Below are positions 9,921 through 18,018 of a stretch of DNA of 64,000 nucleotides, in pieces. The stretch spans positions 101,957 to 165,956 of the forward strand of contig NZ_FOLC01000012.1 of assembly GCF_900112135.1 (NCBI RefSeq), given 5' to 3'. Each line of letters starts with the position of its first letter. Position 1 is the first letter of the stretch. The position numbers and the translations under genes are program-made. The DNA is from Collimonas sp. OK412 (GTDB lineage: Bacteria; Pseudomonadota; Gammaproteobacteria; Burkholderiales; Burkholderiaceae_D). The notes beneath the pieces are model-generated. The model had not been told where the DNA came from. It saw only the letters and a program-made list of their open reading frames with translations, and made no database searches.

Positions 9921-9943
9921 TTCATTACTGTAAGGTTAATGAA
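9921..9943. promoter_or_regulatory. candidate MdcR operator before mdcA
   Basis: Perfect inverted repeat TTCATTA-N9-TAATGAA, centred about 88 bp upstream of the mdcA start, in the divergent mdcA/mdcR region. The size and spacing suit a LysR-type dimer site, and MdcR homologues act here by family precedent. The rest of the 9845-10245 gap shows no gene. No experimental link is visible from sequence. Confidence 0.5.
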
Positions 9944-10245
9944 TTTGGCGTAATACGCTACGAATCGCCGCCGGTTCCCTTGACGCCTGCCGGCTGTTGA
10001 CGATGCCGCCAAAGATGCCGTGTCGGGTACGGATCCGGATACAGGGCATGCCGGCGCCACACGCGATTTGGGCCGGCCGGTGCAAACTGCCTTTGCAAAT
10101 GATCCGGCGCATGGATCGAAACCGGTCCGCTGTATGCGCGGCTGGGGATGGCGGGGATATCCACTGCATGCTTTATGCTGATGCGTTTGTGGCAGACTAC
10201 TACGTGAATTGCAATTTTGTATTCGAATGATTTTCCGGAGGTAAA

Positions 10246-11175
10246 GTGGCAATTGACGATGCAATCACGTTGAAAAAAATGGAAGTCTTTCTGGCCTTCA
10301 TGACGCTTAACAATATGGCGCGGGTATCGGAAAGCCTTGGGCAAAGCACGGTGAGCGTACACCGTTCCTTGCATTCGCTTGAAGAGGCGCTGGGCTGTCC
10401 GCTTTTCAAGCACGAAGGACGCAACCTGATTCCTCTCCAGACAGCCTATACGTTCGCCGAATACGCGAAGCGGGTAATCAATGAGTGCGAGGAAGGTGTG
10501 CGCAAGGTACGTGATGCAGGCGGATTTAATGCCCCCAGGCTCAAGATAGGCACTCTCTATTCCTTAACGTTGAGGTGCATCCCGCAACTGGTGATCGGGC
10601 TGAAGTTACGCAAGCCTGAACTCGATATCGACCTGACCATGGGCTCAAATCGGGAGTTGCTGAAAAGCCTGGTGGATGGGCAGCTTGACGCCATTGTCAT
10701 CGGCCTGCATGGAGACAATGAAAATACCGGACTGATTTCTGTGCCGCTATTTTATGACGATATTTTTTTGGCGGCCCCGACCGGTTCTCCATATGCCGGC
10801 AACAAGCACATTGACCTCCAGGATTTTCGCGCAGAAAAATTTGTCACGCTGAGTGACGGCTTTGCAACTACCAAAGACTTTCAGCATTGCTTTGAACTAG
10901 CGGGTTTTCTTCCGGATATTGCCATGCGGGTGCAAGACATTTTTTCGTTGATTAACCTGATTAGCGGAGGAATCGGATACAGCCTGCTGCCTGGACGTGT
11001 CGGCGAATTCAGTCCTCGCATTGAGTTAATGCCGCTTCAAGAAAAATATGCGTCTCGACAACAGATTACTCTGCTGCTGCCGAAGAACCGGGAACGAGAT
11101 CCTAACCTGTTGGCGCTGGCTGCAGAATGCCGGATGTATGGCCGGCGCGATTACAGACATGAACCCGTCCGGTAG
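10246..11175 (+). CDS. mdcR: LysR-type malonate utilization regulator MdcR
   Basis: 309 aa. The N-terminal winged helix-turn-helix (MARVSESLGQSTVSVHRSLHSLEEALGCPLF) is followed by a LysR effector domain with GTLYSLTL, DLTMGSN and LPGRVGEF, which closely resemble Klebsiella MdcR as I remember it. The start is a GTG preceded by GGAGG at good spacing. Its divergent position to mdcA supports control of the operon, probably in response to malonate or a derived metabolite. Confidence 0.9.
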   Translation: MAIDDAITLKKMEVFLAFMTLNNMARVSESLGQSTVSVHRSLHSLEEALGCPLFKHEGRNLIPLQTAYTFAEYAKRVINECEEGVRKVRDAGGFNAPRLKIGTLYSLTLRCIPQLVIGLKLRKPELDIDLTMGSNRELLKSLVDGQLDAIVIGLHGDNENTGLISVPLFYDDIFLAAPTGSPYAGNKHIDLQDFRAEKFVTLSDGFATTKDFQHCFELAGFLPDIAMRVQDIFSLINLISGGIGYSLLPGRVGEFSPRIELMPLQEKYASRQQITLLLPKNRERDPNLLALAAECRMYGRRDYRHEPVR

Positions 11176-11411
11176 GAAACCGTTGTTACTATGCATATCG
11201 ATATTTTCAACTGAAAGCGAACAATAAAGTCTGTCGGGGCAACCTCGATTTTTAAATTGTCAGTCAGAACGGACAACATAGTCTGTCGAGTCCTTTGTAG
11301 GCGCGGCATTGCTAGGGTAAGCCGGCGAGGTGACAAGACAGGTGCCTCCCTGCGTTTCACTCCTGGCCGGCAAAAATTCTCTATGCTGGGGGGAGCAGGC
11401 AAGCATATCTG

Positions 11412-11453
11412 GCAAAAAAATCATGGACACGGATCAGAGCATGATCCATGTCC
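11412..11453 (-). terminator. intrinsic terminator of the doxX transcript
   Basis: On the minus strand a 12-bp stem (GGACATGGATCA with its near-perfect complement, loop of 5) is followed by ATGATTTTTTT. It lies about 54 bp downstream of the doxX stop. Nothing else was recognised in the 11176-11506 gap. Confidence 0.75.
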
Positions 11454-11506
11454 CTTCGTATTTGCGGGCCCGCGTTGAACAGGTCCGTAGTCCGGTTGCG
11501 CAGTTG

Positions 11507-11929
11507 TCAGGCGTGTTTCCCCTGCGGCCCCAAGGCTTGCCTGCCCGCCGCGCTGTCGAGACTGACCGGGCCGGCGCCGAAGTAGGCGATGTTGAGCAAG
11601 CCTCCCACCAGCATGATGTTCTTGAGGAAGTGGATCATCTGGTTCTGATCCGCAAAATTGTGGTGGAAGAAAATCGCTGTCGCCAGCGTGAACAAGGCCA
11701 TCAAGGGGGCAACCAGGCGCGTGCGGTATCCCAGCAGGAGCAGGGCGCCGCCGCCGGCTTCCATCAGCACCGCGATGGCCGCACCCAATCCTGCCAGCGG
11801 CAAGCCGACGCTGGCGATGTAGCCGACGGTAGCGCCATAGGAAGTCAGTTTTCCGAGGCCGCTCATGATGAAGGGGGCGCCGATGAGGATACGGCCAATC
11901 AAAGGCAGGTATTTGTTAGGTGTGGACAC
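11507..11929 (-). CDS. DoxX family membrane protein
   Basis: 140 aa with four hydrophobic segments, starting MSTPNKYLPLIGRILIGAPFIMSG, a typical DoxX N-terminus, and carrying YRTRLVAPLMALFTLATAIFFHH. Proteins of this family sit in the inner membrane and are often linked to redox or thiol stress; the exact role is unknown. It lies 42 bp downstream of the pirin gene on the same strand, so the two are probably cotranscribed. Confidence 0.85.
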   Translation of the reverse strand: MSTPNKYLPLIGRILIGAPFIMSGLGKLTSYGATVGYIASVGLPLAGLGAAIAVLMEAGGGALLLLGYRTRLVAPLMALFTLATAIFFHHNFADQNQMIHFLKNIMLVGGLLNIAYFGAGPVSLDSAAGRQALGPQGKHA

Positions 11930-11971
11930 GATGTGCTCCTTGAAGAAAATTAAAAATAAAAAATGGAAAAA

Positions 11972-12670
11972 TCAAGCTGCATCGACAAGAACAACTTCCG
12001 CATCGTCGATTGCTGCGACGACGATCTTTGAAACATCCTTGGCCGCGATGCCGTCGCGTGCATCGAGGCGCAATCCGTTGACCGAAACCGCGCCGCGCGC
12101 GACCACCAGGTAGCCGTAGCGGGAAGCGCCGATTTCATACCCGATGGACTGGCCGCGTGTGAGCGTCGCGCCAAGCACGCGTGCGTCCGCTTCGATAGCA
12201 ATCGCGTCCTTGTCGCCGGGCAGGCCGCTCGCCAGCACTACCCAGCGATTGGCCCGTTCGGCCTTGGGAAACGGTTTGGTCGACCAGCGCGGCGCGATGC
12301 CGAGGCGGCGCGGACGCAGCCAGATCTGGAAAAGCTTCAGCGGCCCGCTGCCGGGATTGGTTTCCGAGTGGCGGATGCCGCTGCCCGCGGAAAATGCCTG
12401 GACATTGCCCGCGGCAATCTGGCCGCGTCCGCCGGTCGTGTCTGTGTGTTCGAGCAGACCCTCCCTGACATAGGTCACGATTTCCATGTCGCGATGGCCA
12501 TGCATGGGAAATCCTGTGCCGGGCGCGACTTCGTCGTCGTTCAAGACCACCAGGCTCCCCAACGGCTCGTGAGCCGCATTGTCGTACCCGTGCAGCGCGA
12601 AATGGTGTTTGGCCTTCAGCCAGGTGAAGTCGCTGCCGGCGAGTGAATCCAGATTTCGAATTTGCAGCAT
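11972..12670 (-). CDS. pirin family protein (YhhW-like quercetinase type)
   Basis: 232 aa bicupin of the YhhW/pirin family. The metal-binding signature GFPMHGHRDMEIVTYV is near residue 60, with GIRHSETNPG near residue 105. Some homologues show quercetin dioxygenase activity; the substrate here is unknown. The ATG at 12670 follows GGAGAG; a TTG 12 bp upstream is less likely. It is divergent from a LysR gene and followed by doxX, a familiar trio in proteobacteria. Confidence 0.88.
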   Translation of the reverse strand: MLQIRNLDSLAGSDFTWLKAKHHFALHGYDNAAHEPLGSLVVLNDDEVAPGTGFPMHGHRDMEIVTYVREGLLEHTDTTGGRGQIAAGNVQAFSAGSGIRHSETNPGSGPLKLFQIWLRPRRLGIAPRWSTKPFPKAERANRWVVLASGLPGDKDAIAIEADARVLGATLTRGQSIGYEIGASRYGYLVVARGAVSVNGLRLDARDGIAAKDVSKIVVAAIDDAEVVLVDAA

Positions 12671-12846
12671 GTTGCTCTCCAAGAATCGCCAAGTAGGTGT
12701 GCTCTTATTGCCAAGTGCCGTTGCACCTTGCCTTGCGAGTTGATGAAGCCATCATAGTCCAGCAACAAACCGGGATTAATGGGTTGAAATAGAATGGATA
12801 TTTGTCGAAAATAGAAAAATAAATGGCATCAACCAATGGGGTGGGT

Positions 12847-13788
12847 ATGACACCGATCAATGACCTGAATAACCTTGTCTTTTTCGCTAAAGTCGTCGAT
12901 GCCGGCAGCTATTCCGCCGCAGCCGAGGCGCTCGGCATGCAGACCTCCAAGCTGAGCCGGCGCGTCAGCGCGCTGGAAGCGGAGCTGGGGGTGCGCTTGC
13001 TCAACCGCACCACGCGCAAGCTTTCCCTGACCGAGATCGGCAAGACTTTTTATGGCCATTGCGTAGCCTTGATCGCGGAAGCGCAGTCGGCAAAAGACGC
13101 CGTGCACCAGACGCTATCGTCGCCGCAGGGATTAATACGCATGAGCTGCCCGGTCGGCTTGCTTCAGGGCGGCCTGGCCGACATCCTCGCCAAGTTCCTG
13201 GCTGCCGAACCGCAGGTACGCATCGCGCTCGACGCCACCAATCGCCGCGTCGATGTCGTCGACGAAGGAATCGACATCGCCATTCGTGTCAGGGTGCCGC
13301 CGCTGGAAGATTCGGAGCTCGCCATGCGCGCCTTCGGCCCATCGAAAATGATCCTGGTCGCCAGCCCCAAGCTGGTGCTCCGGTATGGCATGCCTGCGCA
13401 ACTGGCGGACCTGGCAAAAATGCCTATCGTCGCCATGGGCTATGCCGGCGACAAGGTCACCTGGCGTTCTCAAGACAAGGATGGCAATTCCGAAGAACTC
13501 GTGCATACGCCGCGCCTGCATACCGACGACCTGCTCACGCTACGCGCCGCTGCATTGCAAGGCATAGGCGTCGCCTATATGCCTGCGCTAGCGGTGATGG
13601 AAGAAATGGAAACCGGTACGCTGATCAGGCTGCTGCCGCAATTAAGCGCGCGCTCGGGCATCATCCACGCCGTATTTCCGTCACGGCGCGGGATGATTCC
13701 AGCTGTCAGGACCTTGCTCGATTTCCTTGCTGCGGAGCTGGCGGAGGATTCCTGGCATCCTTTGGCGCGGGAGGGCAAGGAAACGTAA
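12847..13788 (+). CDS. LysR family transcriptional regulator (divergent to pirin)
   Basis: 313 aa. N-terminal helix-turn-helix SYSAAAEALGMQTSKLSRRVSALEAELG, with the family motif LLNRTTRKLSLTEIG, and a C-terminal effector domain. An in-frame ATG at 12823 would add 8 residues; 12847 has a G-rich sequence (GGGGTGGGT) just upstream and fits the usual MxxINDLxxFxxVV start. It probably controls the divergent pirin-doxX unit; no clear operator was identified. Confidence 0.88.
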   Translation: MTPINDLNNLVFFAKVVDAGSYSAAAEALGMQTSKLSRRVSALEAELGVRLLNRTTRKLSLTEIGKTFYGHCVALIAEAQSAKDAVHQTLSSPQGLIRMSCPVGLLQGGLADILAKFLAAEPQVRIALDATNRRVDVVDEGIDIAIRVRVPPLEDSELAMRAFGPSKMILVASPKLVLRYGMPAQLADLAKMPIVAMGYAGDKVTWRSQDKDGNSEELVHTPRLHTDDLLTLRAAALQGIGVAYMPALAVMEEMETGTLIRLLPQLSARSGIIHAVFPSRRGMIPAVRTLLDFLAAELAEDSWHPLAREGKET

Positions 13789-13920
13789 TGTGAATTGATA
13801 GTCGCTGCCGTGGGGGCTGGCTCGATCCGCGCAACGGCTCGGATTGGTACCCGATCGAGCGCCTGTTTCACAATGCTTAAACGCTTCTTGAGCGCAGCTC
13901 CTTCTTTAGAATGAAAGCTG

Positions 13921-14139
13921 CCTAGCCGTCCTATCCTGCTGTTCAACCCGACTGATCTCAAATCGGCTACATACAATCCACTGCTGGAAGTCCGACGCGG
14001 CGCGCACGAAGTGTGCGACGTGCAGAACTTCGCTGATATCCTGGTCGATCCCGAAGGCGTGCTGGAGCGGCGCAACCACTGGGAAAAGACTTCGCACGCT
14101 CTGTTGGTCGGCGCGATCTCGCATGCCCGCTCGAGGTAG
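13921..14139 (+). pseudogene. fragment of conjugal transfer coupling protein (TraG/VirD4 family)
   Basis: An internal piece of a TraG-like ATPase, 72 codons to a TAG, with no start codon. It reads LFNPTDLKSATYNPLLEVR, then EVCDVQNFADILVDPEG and NHWEKTSHALLVGAISH, which matches the region of TraG between the Walker A and B motifs. Both ends of the gene are lost. It marks the left side of the island holding the radical SAM cluster and suggests an ancestral integrative conjugative element. A short frame at 13803-13879 ending WYPIERLFHNA may be another remnant that I cannot assign. Confidence 0.7.
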
Positions 14140-14278
14140 CCGTCCTCGCTGGAGGGCTCCTATTGGATTGATGGTGATAGCCAAGCGACGAGGCAGATTC
14201 CGGACTATTTCAAGGGAGCAGATCAATCCCTACCTGTCAAAACTGTCAGTTCTTATTTCCCGAAACCGACATATAGTG

Positions 14279-14310
14279 AATTTGCTAGGTATTTGCTAAA
14301 TATTTGTTGT
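14279..14310 (+). promoter_or_regulatory. helically phased direct repeats before the peptide gene
   Basis: ATTTGCTA occurs at 14280 and 14291 with a degenerate third copy ATTTGTTG at 14302, so the spacing is 11 bp, one helical turn. The tract is AT-rich and ends about 30 bp before the start codon of the 62-aa peptide gene. It could bind a regulator or form part of the promoter; I see no convincing -35/-10 pair. Confidence 0.35.
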
Positions 14311-14341
14311 CATCCCTCCATTAAAACTAAAGGAAGCAGCC

Positions 14342-14530
14342 ATGACTAAATCAAATAGCAATCACGAGCAAGGATTGAAATTGCATCTTTCCGATGCACA
14401 ACGCGAAGAATTGGTACGGTTCATTACTGAAAACGGTCACGCAAAACTGGACATTGATCTTTTATTTGAAGGCAATGTTTCGGCTAAAACAATTGCCCCA
14501 GTCGCTGTATTGGTAGGCAATGCCATCTAA
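14342..14530 (+). CDS. candidate RiPP-type precursor peptide (62 aa)
   Basis: A 62-residue protein I do not recognise. It starts MTKSNSNHEQG, has a charged amphipathic middle (SDAQREELVRFITENGHAKLDIDLLF) that looks like a leader, and ends in an uncharged tail AKTIAPVAVLVGNAI. There is no Cys, Trp or Tyr. AGGAAG precedes the ATG. The last 11 bases overlap the start of the following radical SAM gene, which implies translational coupling. Small size, a leader/core-like polarity switch and a maturase directly downstream are what is seen; that it is post-translationally modified is inference. Confidence 0.7.
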   Translation: MTKSNSNHEQGLKLHLSDAQREELVRFITENGHAKLDIDLLFEGNVSAKTIAPVAVLVGNAI

Positions 14531-15779
14531 TTCCGTACCGGTTAGTCGAGGCGTGCCGGATGTGCGTATTCGACGAGAAGAATTCGGGTACGTATTAGCA
14601 TTTGGCACAGGAGAAATCGGTTTTTATAATGACGAAGTCGCCTCTCGCTTGCTGCGCGGCGCGGCGCGGGAAGAGCTTGAACCCTATAGATTGCATTCCA
14701 TTCCGGTACGTGACGAATTTCACTTGAGCGCCCCGTTGATCGTATGGTTCGAAATCACCCGTTCGTGCAACTTGTCATGCCGGCACTGTTATATTGAAGC
14801 TGGGAAGCCCAGGAAAAATGAGTTATCGACGCCTCAGATTTTCAATGCGTTGGATCAGTTAAAAGCAGCAGGTGTCTTTGCATTGGTGCTGGTCGGCGGT
14901 GAGCCGATGCAACACCCTGATTTTTTACAAATACTCAATTACGCGCATGCGCTGGGTTTTGTCATCTCGATAGCGACAAATGGCGCCTATATCACCCAAG
15001 AATTAATCGATGTTCTGCCGCGAGAAGAATGTGTGGTCAGCGTCAGCATCGACGGCACGGCATTTCACAAGGAAATGCGCATTCGCTCTACCTGGGAAGA
15101 TTTGCGCGAACGCATACTTTTGCTTCGCAAGAACAATATTCCAACCGCCATCATGTCGACGCAAGCGGATCGCAATGTCGAGGAATTGCACTCGATTTTA
15201 GCGTTTGCGCGTGAGAACCTGTGTTTCTTCGGATCGACACCATTTAGTCCAATTGGACGCGGACGATTCTTTGCCGAATACCAGCCAAAACCCGATATCG
15301 TCGAGCAAGCCGCCCAGCTTTATATCGCCGACAAGCGTCACGACCAAATCATGAACGATACCGTGGGATTGTGCGTAGCCAAGTTCCTCGACGAATGCCA
15401 CCGCATCGCGCAAGCGACCGGGCGTGAATTTTGCGGCGTCGCGATGGCATATCTGTTAAGCGATGGCTCGCTTTATCCATGCTCGATTTGCGCCTCGAAT
15501 GAAAAATTCGGCGCCGGCAACATACGCGATAAATCATTCAAACATATTTGGGAAAACTCGTTCGGCGGAATTCGTCAATTTACCTACGACAAATTCAAGG
15601 AATGTCCGAATTGCGAACTGTCCCGCGACCCATACTATTGCACCTCGCGCTGCCCTGTGATGGCAGAAGTGCATACTGGCGATGAATTGGGTTGCGGCGC
15701 CACGCCATTTATCAAAGCAAGCTTAAAGAGACGAACGCAGTTATTGCAAACAGAGTTTCCGGAACCAGCTGGCGATTAG
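14520..15779 (+). CDS. radical SAM/SPASM peptide maturase, MftC-like
   Basis: 419 aa. Residues about 10-65 (VRIRREEFGYVLAF, GFYNDEVASRLLRG) resemble the PqqD-like leader-recognition segment in front of MftC-type maturases. The radical SAM cluster motif is CNLSCRHC (Cys83, Cys87, Cys90), followed by VGGEPMQHPDF (the GGE motif) and SIATNG. The C-terminal SPASM region has CGVAM, LYPCSIC, CPNC and CTSRC for auxiliary iron-sulfur clusters. MftC, the closest named family I recognise, oxidatively decarboxylates and cyclises the C-terminus of its peptide. The substrate here is presumably the overlapping 62-aa peptide. Confidence 0.85.
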   Translation: MPSNSVPVSRGVPDVRIRREEFGYVLAFGTGEIGFYNDEVASRLLRGAAREELEPYRLHSIPVRDEFHLSAPLIVWFEITRSCNLSCRHCYIEAGKPRKNELSTPQIFNALDQLKAAGVFALVLVGGEPMQHPDFLQILNYAHALGFVISIATNGAYITQELIDVLPREECVVSVSIDGTAFHKEMRIRSTWEDLRERILLLRKNNIPTAIMSTQADRNVEELHSILAFARENLCFFGSTPFSPIGRGRFFAEYQPKPDIVEQAAQLYIADKRHDQIMNDTVGLCVAKFLDECHRIAQATGREFCGVAMAYLLSDGSLYPCSICASNEKFGAGNIRDKSFKHIWENSFGGIRQFTYDKFKECPNCELSRDPYYCTSRCPVMAEVHTGDELGCGATPFIKASLKRRTQLLQTEFPEPAGD

Positions 15780-15789
15780 CGCCGATAGC

Positions 15790-16278
15790 ATGAGTCGAAC
15801 GATACCCGTCATTTCCAGCATCGGCACTGGACAGACTGAGTTGTCCGCATACGATGACGCCTTGTGGAAGGCGGGGATTGGCAACTGCAACCTGATCCCG
15901 CTCTCCAGCGTCATCCCACCGGCGTGGGCGCCGCAAAGCAATGCCCGACTCGATTTTATTCCTCGCTGGGGCAACCGTTTATATGTAGTGCAAGCAATGT
16001 GCACAGCGGGCGACAATGCACGTATTGGGCTTGCCGCCGGCATCGGGTGGGCAATATTCGATCATGGAGGCGGAGTATTCGTGGAACATCACGCGGTTGC
16101 GTCCGATGCAGATCATGCGTTACGGGATATCGAACGACAAATTGGGCTTTCAATCGATGATCTTTGCCATCGGCGCGATGCGCTTCCTGTGATTCAGGGA
16201 CAAATGACCACATCGACCACTGCGCACGTTCCTAGCTGCGCATTGGTGGTCGCCGTGTTCAAGGAAGAGGATTGGTGA
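15790..16278 (+). CDS. pyruvoyl-dependent arginine decarboxylase homologue
   Basis: 162 aa. ELSAYDDALWKAGIGNCNL followed by IPLSSVIPP is the PvlArgDC signature. Family enzymes self-cleave between two serines, here Ser39-Ser40, to give a beta chain and an alpha chain capped by pyruvoyl. Glu99 in GVFVEHHA corresponds to the conserved catalytic acid. Classical members turn arginine into agmatine; here the gene is trapped between two radical SAM genes, so the substrate may be a peptide or peptide-derived residue. No strong ribosome-binding site is seen 10 bp after the upstream stop. Confidence 0.85.
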   Translation: MSRTIPVISSIGTGQTELSAYDDALWKAGIGNCNLIPLSSVIPPAWAPQSNARLDFIPRWGNRLYVVQAMCTAGDNARIGLAAGIGWAIFDHGGGVFVEHHAVASDADHALRDIERQIGLSIDDLCHRRDALPVIQGQMTTSTTAHVPSCALVVAVFKEEDW

Positions 16279-17516
16279 GAAATCCGATCATGGATATTCG
16301 CAATAAGATCGACACAATAGGCAACGAACCCATTTCCTATGACGAACATGGCGACATCCCGTTCGAGGTGCCATTCCGCCAAATCGAAGCAAAAGATATT
16401 AGCCTTTATCTACAACTTGATACCACAGTCGGCAAGAAAACCTGCCGGCAAGCGTGCGCCCATTGCTTCTACATCAACCAACCCGAAGCAGCCAATCGCT
16501 CAATTGACTTGCTAGAAGGAAGACGCATCATGGACGACCTTGGCAATCAAGGTTATCGCGTCTTTCCCATGATCTCGGACAGTTTCAGTGCCAACGGTGC
16601 ATTTTTGCGACTATTCGGTAATACGCATAACCGCGACTTTCATCAAGAGCACGATTGCAAACCGACTAAAACCATGCAGAGGGGCGATATGTGGACCAGT
16701 GGCGCCCCGCTGCTGGACGCTAACTGGAAAGATTATTTGTGGACCGGCATCGAAAACGGCTTTGGCAATGTCACCATCACCTTTCATGGCGTCCTGGATG
16801 AAAATTTGACGCTCATGCCGGCCCACACTTATCCAATCAAAGGGGTATTTCACGGACAGGATTGCGAACGGGTCATGTCGCGCATCCACGAATTCAACGC
16901 CGAACTGGATGCCGCCAGTCAGCAACCGCTAAACATCAATCTTGGCGTAACAATCGGCAAGCATAATCACGGCCGCGAGCACTTGATCCGATATGTGAAA
17001 TATTTTTCAAAGTGGCGCATTTCAGTATTGCGCTTTAATACATTCCACGATCATGGATGGCGATTGCCGCATCTGCCGCTAACGAGAGATGAAATTGTGC
17101 AGTGGTATCGAGATTTGAAGTGGGTACATGAGAATCTGCCTCTCGATTTCCAACTTGGCGTCGACGAGGATTTCGGCAGCAATGGCATTGGCGTGATGGA
17201 TTTTCCTCCGCATGTCGGCTGGTGCCGCGCCGGACGGCAGCTATTCGCCATCGTTCCCGACACGCCGGAGGAAATTGGCGTGAGCGAATTCAATCGCAAA
17301 GAAAAGATCGGATCGATAGCGGCATGCGTCGATGCATTCAAACCAATCGTCGGCAAGTTGGTGCGCGAAACGCCATTGCGATTTGGCGCACCCCGCTATC
17401 ATCTGGAGTTTTTTTATGACGTCATTGACGAACTGACCTGCAAACGACTGAATGGAAGCTACCGCGATGGCTGTTTTGCGGCGGAAATGCTCCAGGAACA
17501 AAAGGACAAGCTGTAA
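16275..17516 (+). CDS. divergent radical SAM protein
   Basis: 413 aa. It has the cluster motif CRQACAHCFY (Cys57, Cys61, Cys64 from the GTG start) after ISLYLQLDTT, the usual first beta strand, and a later ITFHGVLDENL. A cysteine late in the barrel (GWCRAGR) and two near the C-terminus (ELTCKRL, DGCF) do not make a canonical SPASM set. I cannot name a subfamily. The GTG at 16275 overlaps the decarboxylase stop and is preceded by GGAAGAGG; an ATG at 16290 is the alternative. It is the last gene of the four-gene unit and would supply a second radical step. Confidence 0.75.
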   Translation: MRNPIMDIRNKIDTIGNEPISYDEHGDIPFEVPFRQIEAKDISLYLQLDTTVGKKTCRQACAHCFYINQPEAANRSIDLLEGRRIMDDLGNQGYRVFPMISDSFSANGAFLRLFGNTHNRDFHQEHDCKPTKTMQRGDMWTSGAPLLDANWKDYLWTGIENGFGNVTITFHGVLDENLTLMPAHTYPIKGVFHGQDCERVMSRIHEFNAELDAASQQPLNINLGVTIGKHNHGREHLIRYVKYFSKWRISVLRFNTFHDHGWRLPHLPLTRDEIVQWYRDLKWVHENLPLDFQLGVDEDFGSNGIGVMDFPPHVGWCRAGRQLFAIVPDTPEEIGVSEFNRKEKIGSIAACVDAFKPIVGKLVRETPLRFGAPRYHLEFFYDVIDELTCKRLNGSYRDGCFAAEMLQEQKDKL

Positions 17517-17643
17517 ATGGTGCTATTCGCCAGGGCCAGTTAATATTTGAAAAAAAGTGTTTGCATCTGATCACGGACATCATTTCAATTTTCTTAGAGC
17601 CAGTTCGATTCGCGGCAACTTCTTCCCAAAGCAAAGCTTTGTC

Positions 17644-17712
17644 TCCAAGTTCAGCAGCAAGATTGCGCAGGCCGATCTTGTGCTTGACGACATTCCGAGG
17701 AACACCACGCAT
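17644..17712 (-). pseudogene. possible IS481-type transposase N-terminal remnant
   Basis: About 23 codons read VPRNVVKHKIGLRNLAAELG, like the N-terminus of IS481-type helix-turn-helix transposases (NVMKHKIGLLNLAxELGN), and then lose similarity. Identification is by eye only. Confidence 0.4.
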
Positions 17713-17742
17713 GGGGTTACTCCTTGGCGCTTAGGCGCTGGT

Positions 17743-17880
17743 TTAATAAAGATTCGCACCTCTATCAAACCGGGTAACCCCACCGTTTGGCAAGCAGTGA
17801 CCGAGCATGTACCGGATCTCCTTGGTCATCTCTGACTTCGCCGAGAGCTTGCCCAAGGATCTGTGCCACCAGGCATACAG
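17743..17880 (-). pseudogene. IS66-type transposase C-terminal remnant
   Basis: 45 codons reading LYAWWHRSLGKLSAKSEMTK, then EIRYMLGH and TRFDRG, match the region just before the conserved IDNN of IS66 TnpC proteins, and stop abruptly. The fragment abuts the repeat that begins at 17881, and has no start or intact ends. Confidence 0.55.
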
Positions 17881-17975
17881 TGGTTGCTCAGAACAAAGAT
17901 GCTAACTGCCCCTTAGCATCCACGCTGGTTCGCAAGCCATATTCCTTCTCACCCGCACCTCCTAAAGATGCTAGG
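17881..17975. repeat. IS-end repeat, copy matching 55510-55606
   Basis: Contains TGGTTGCTCAGAACAAAGAT then GCTAACTG and CTTAGCATCCACG, about 95 bp, near-identical in layout to 55510-55606. The core AGAACAAAGATGCTAACTG is the reverse complement of the start of the 213-bp repeats at 31955 and 42050, so all belong to one element family. No transposase gene is attached. Confidence 0.65.
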
Positions 17976-18018
17976 TACTGCTGACAACGCTCCCGAATCG
18001 CCTATCCGCGCTTGCAAG

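Noticed and set aside
9997..10230. Short open frames in the mdcA/mdcR control region
   Set aside because: No ribosome-binding site or similarity; better explained as the divergent promoter.
14140..14230. Continuation of the TraG-like fragment after the TAG
   Set aside because: No frame continues the TraG similarity here.
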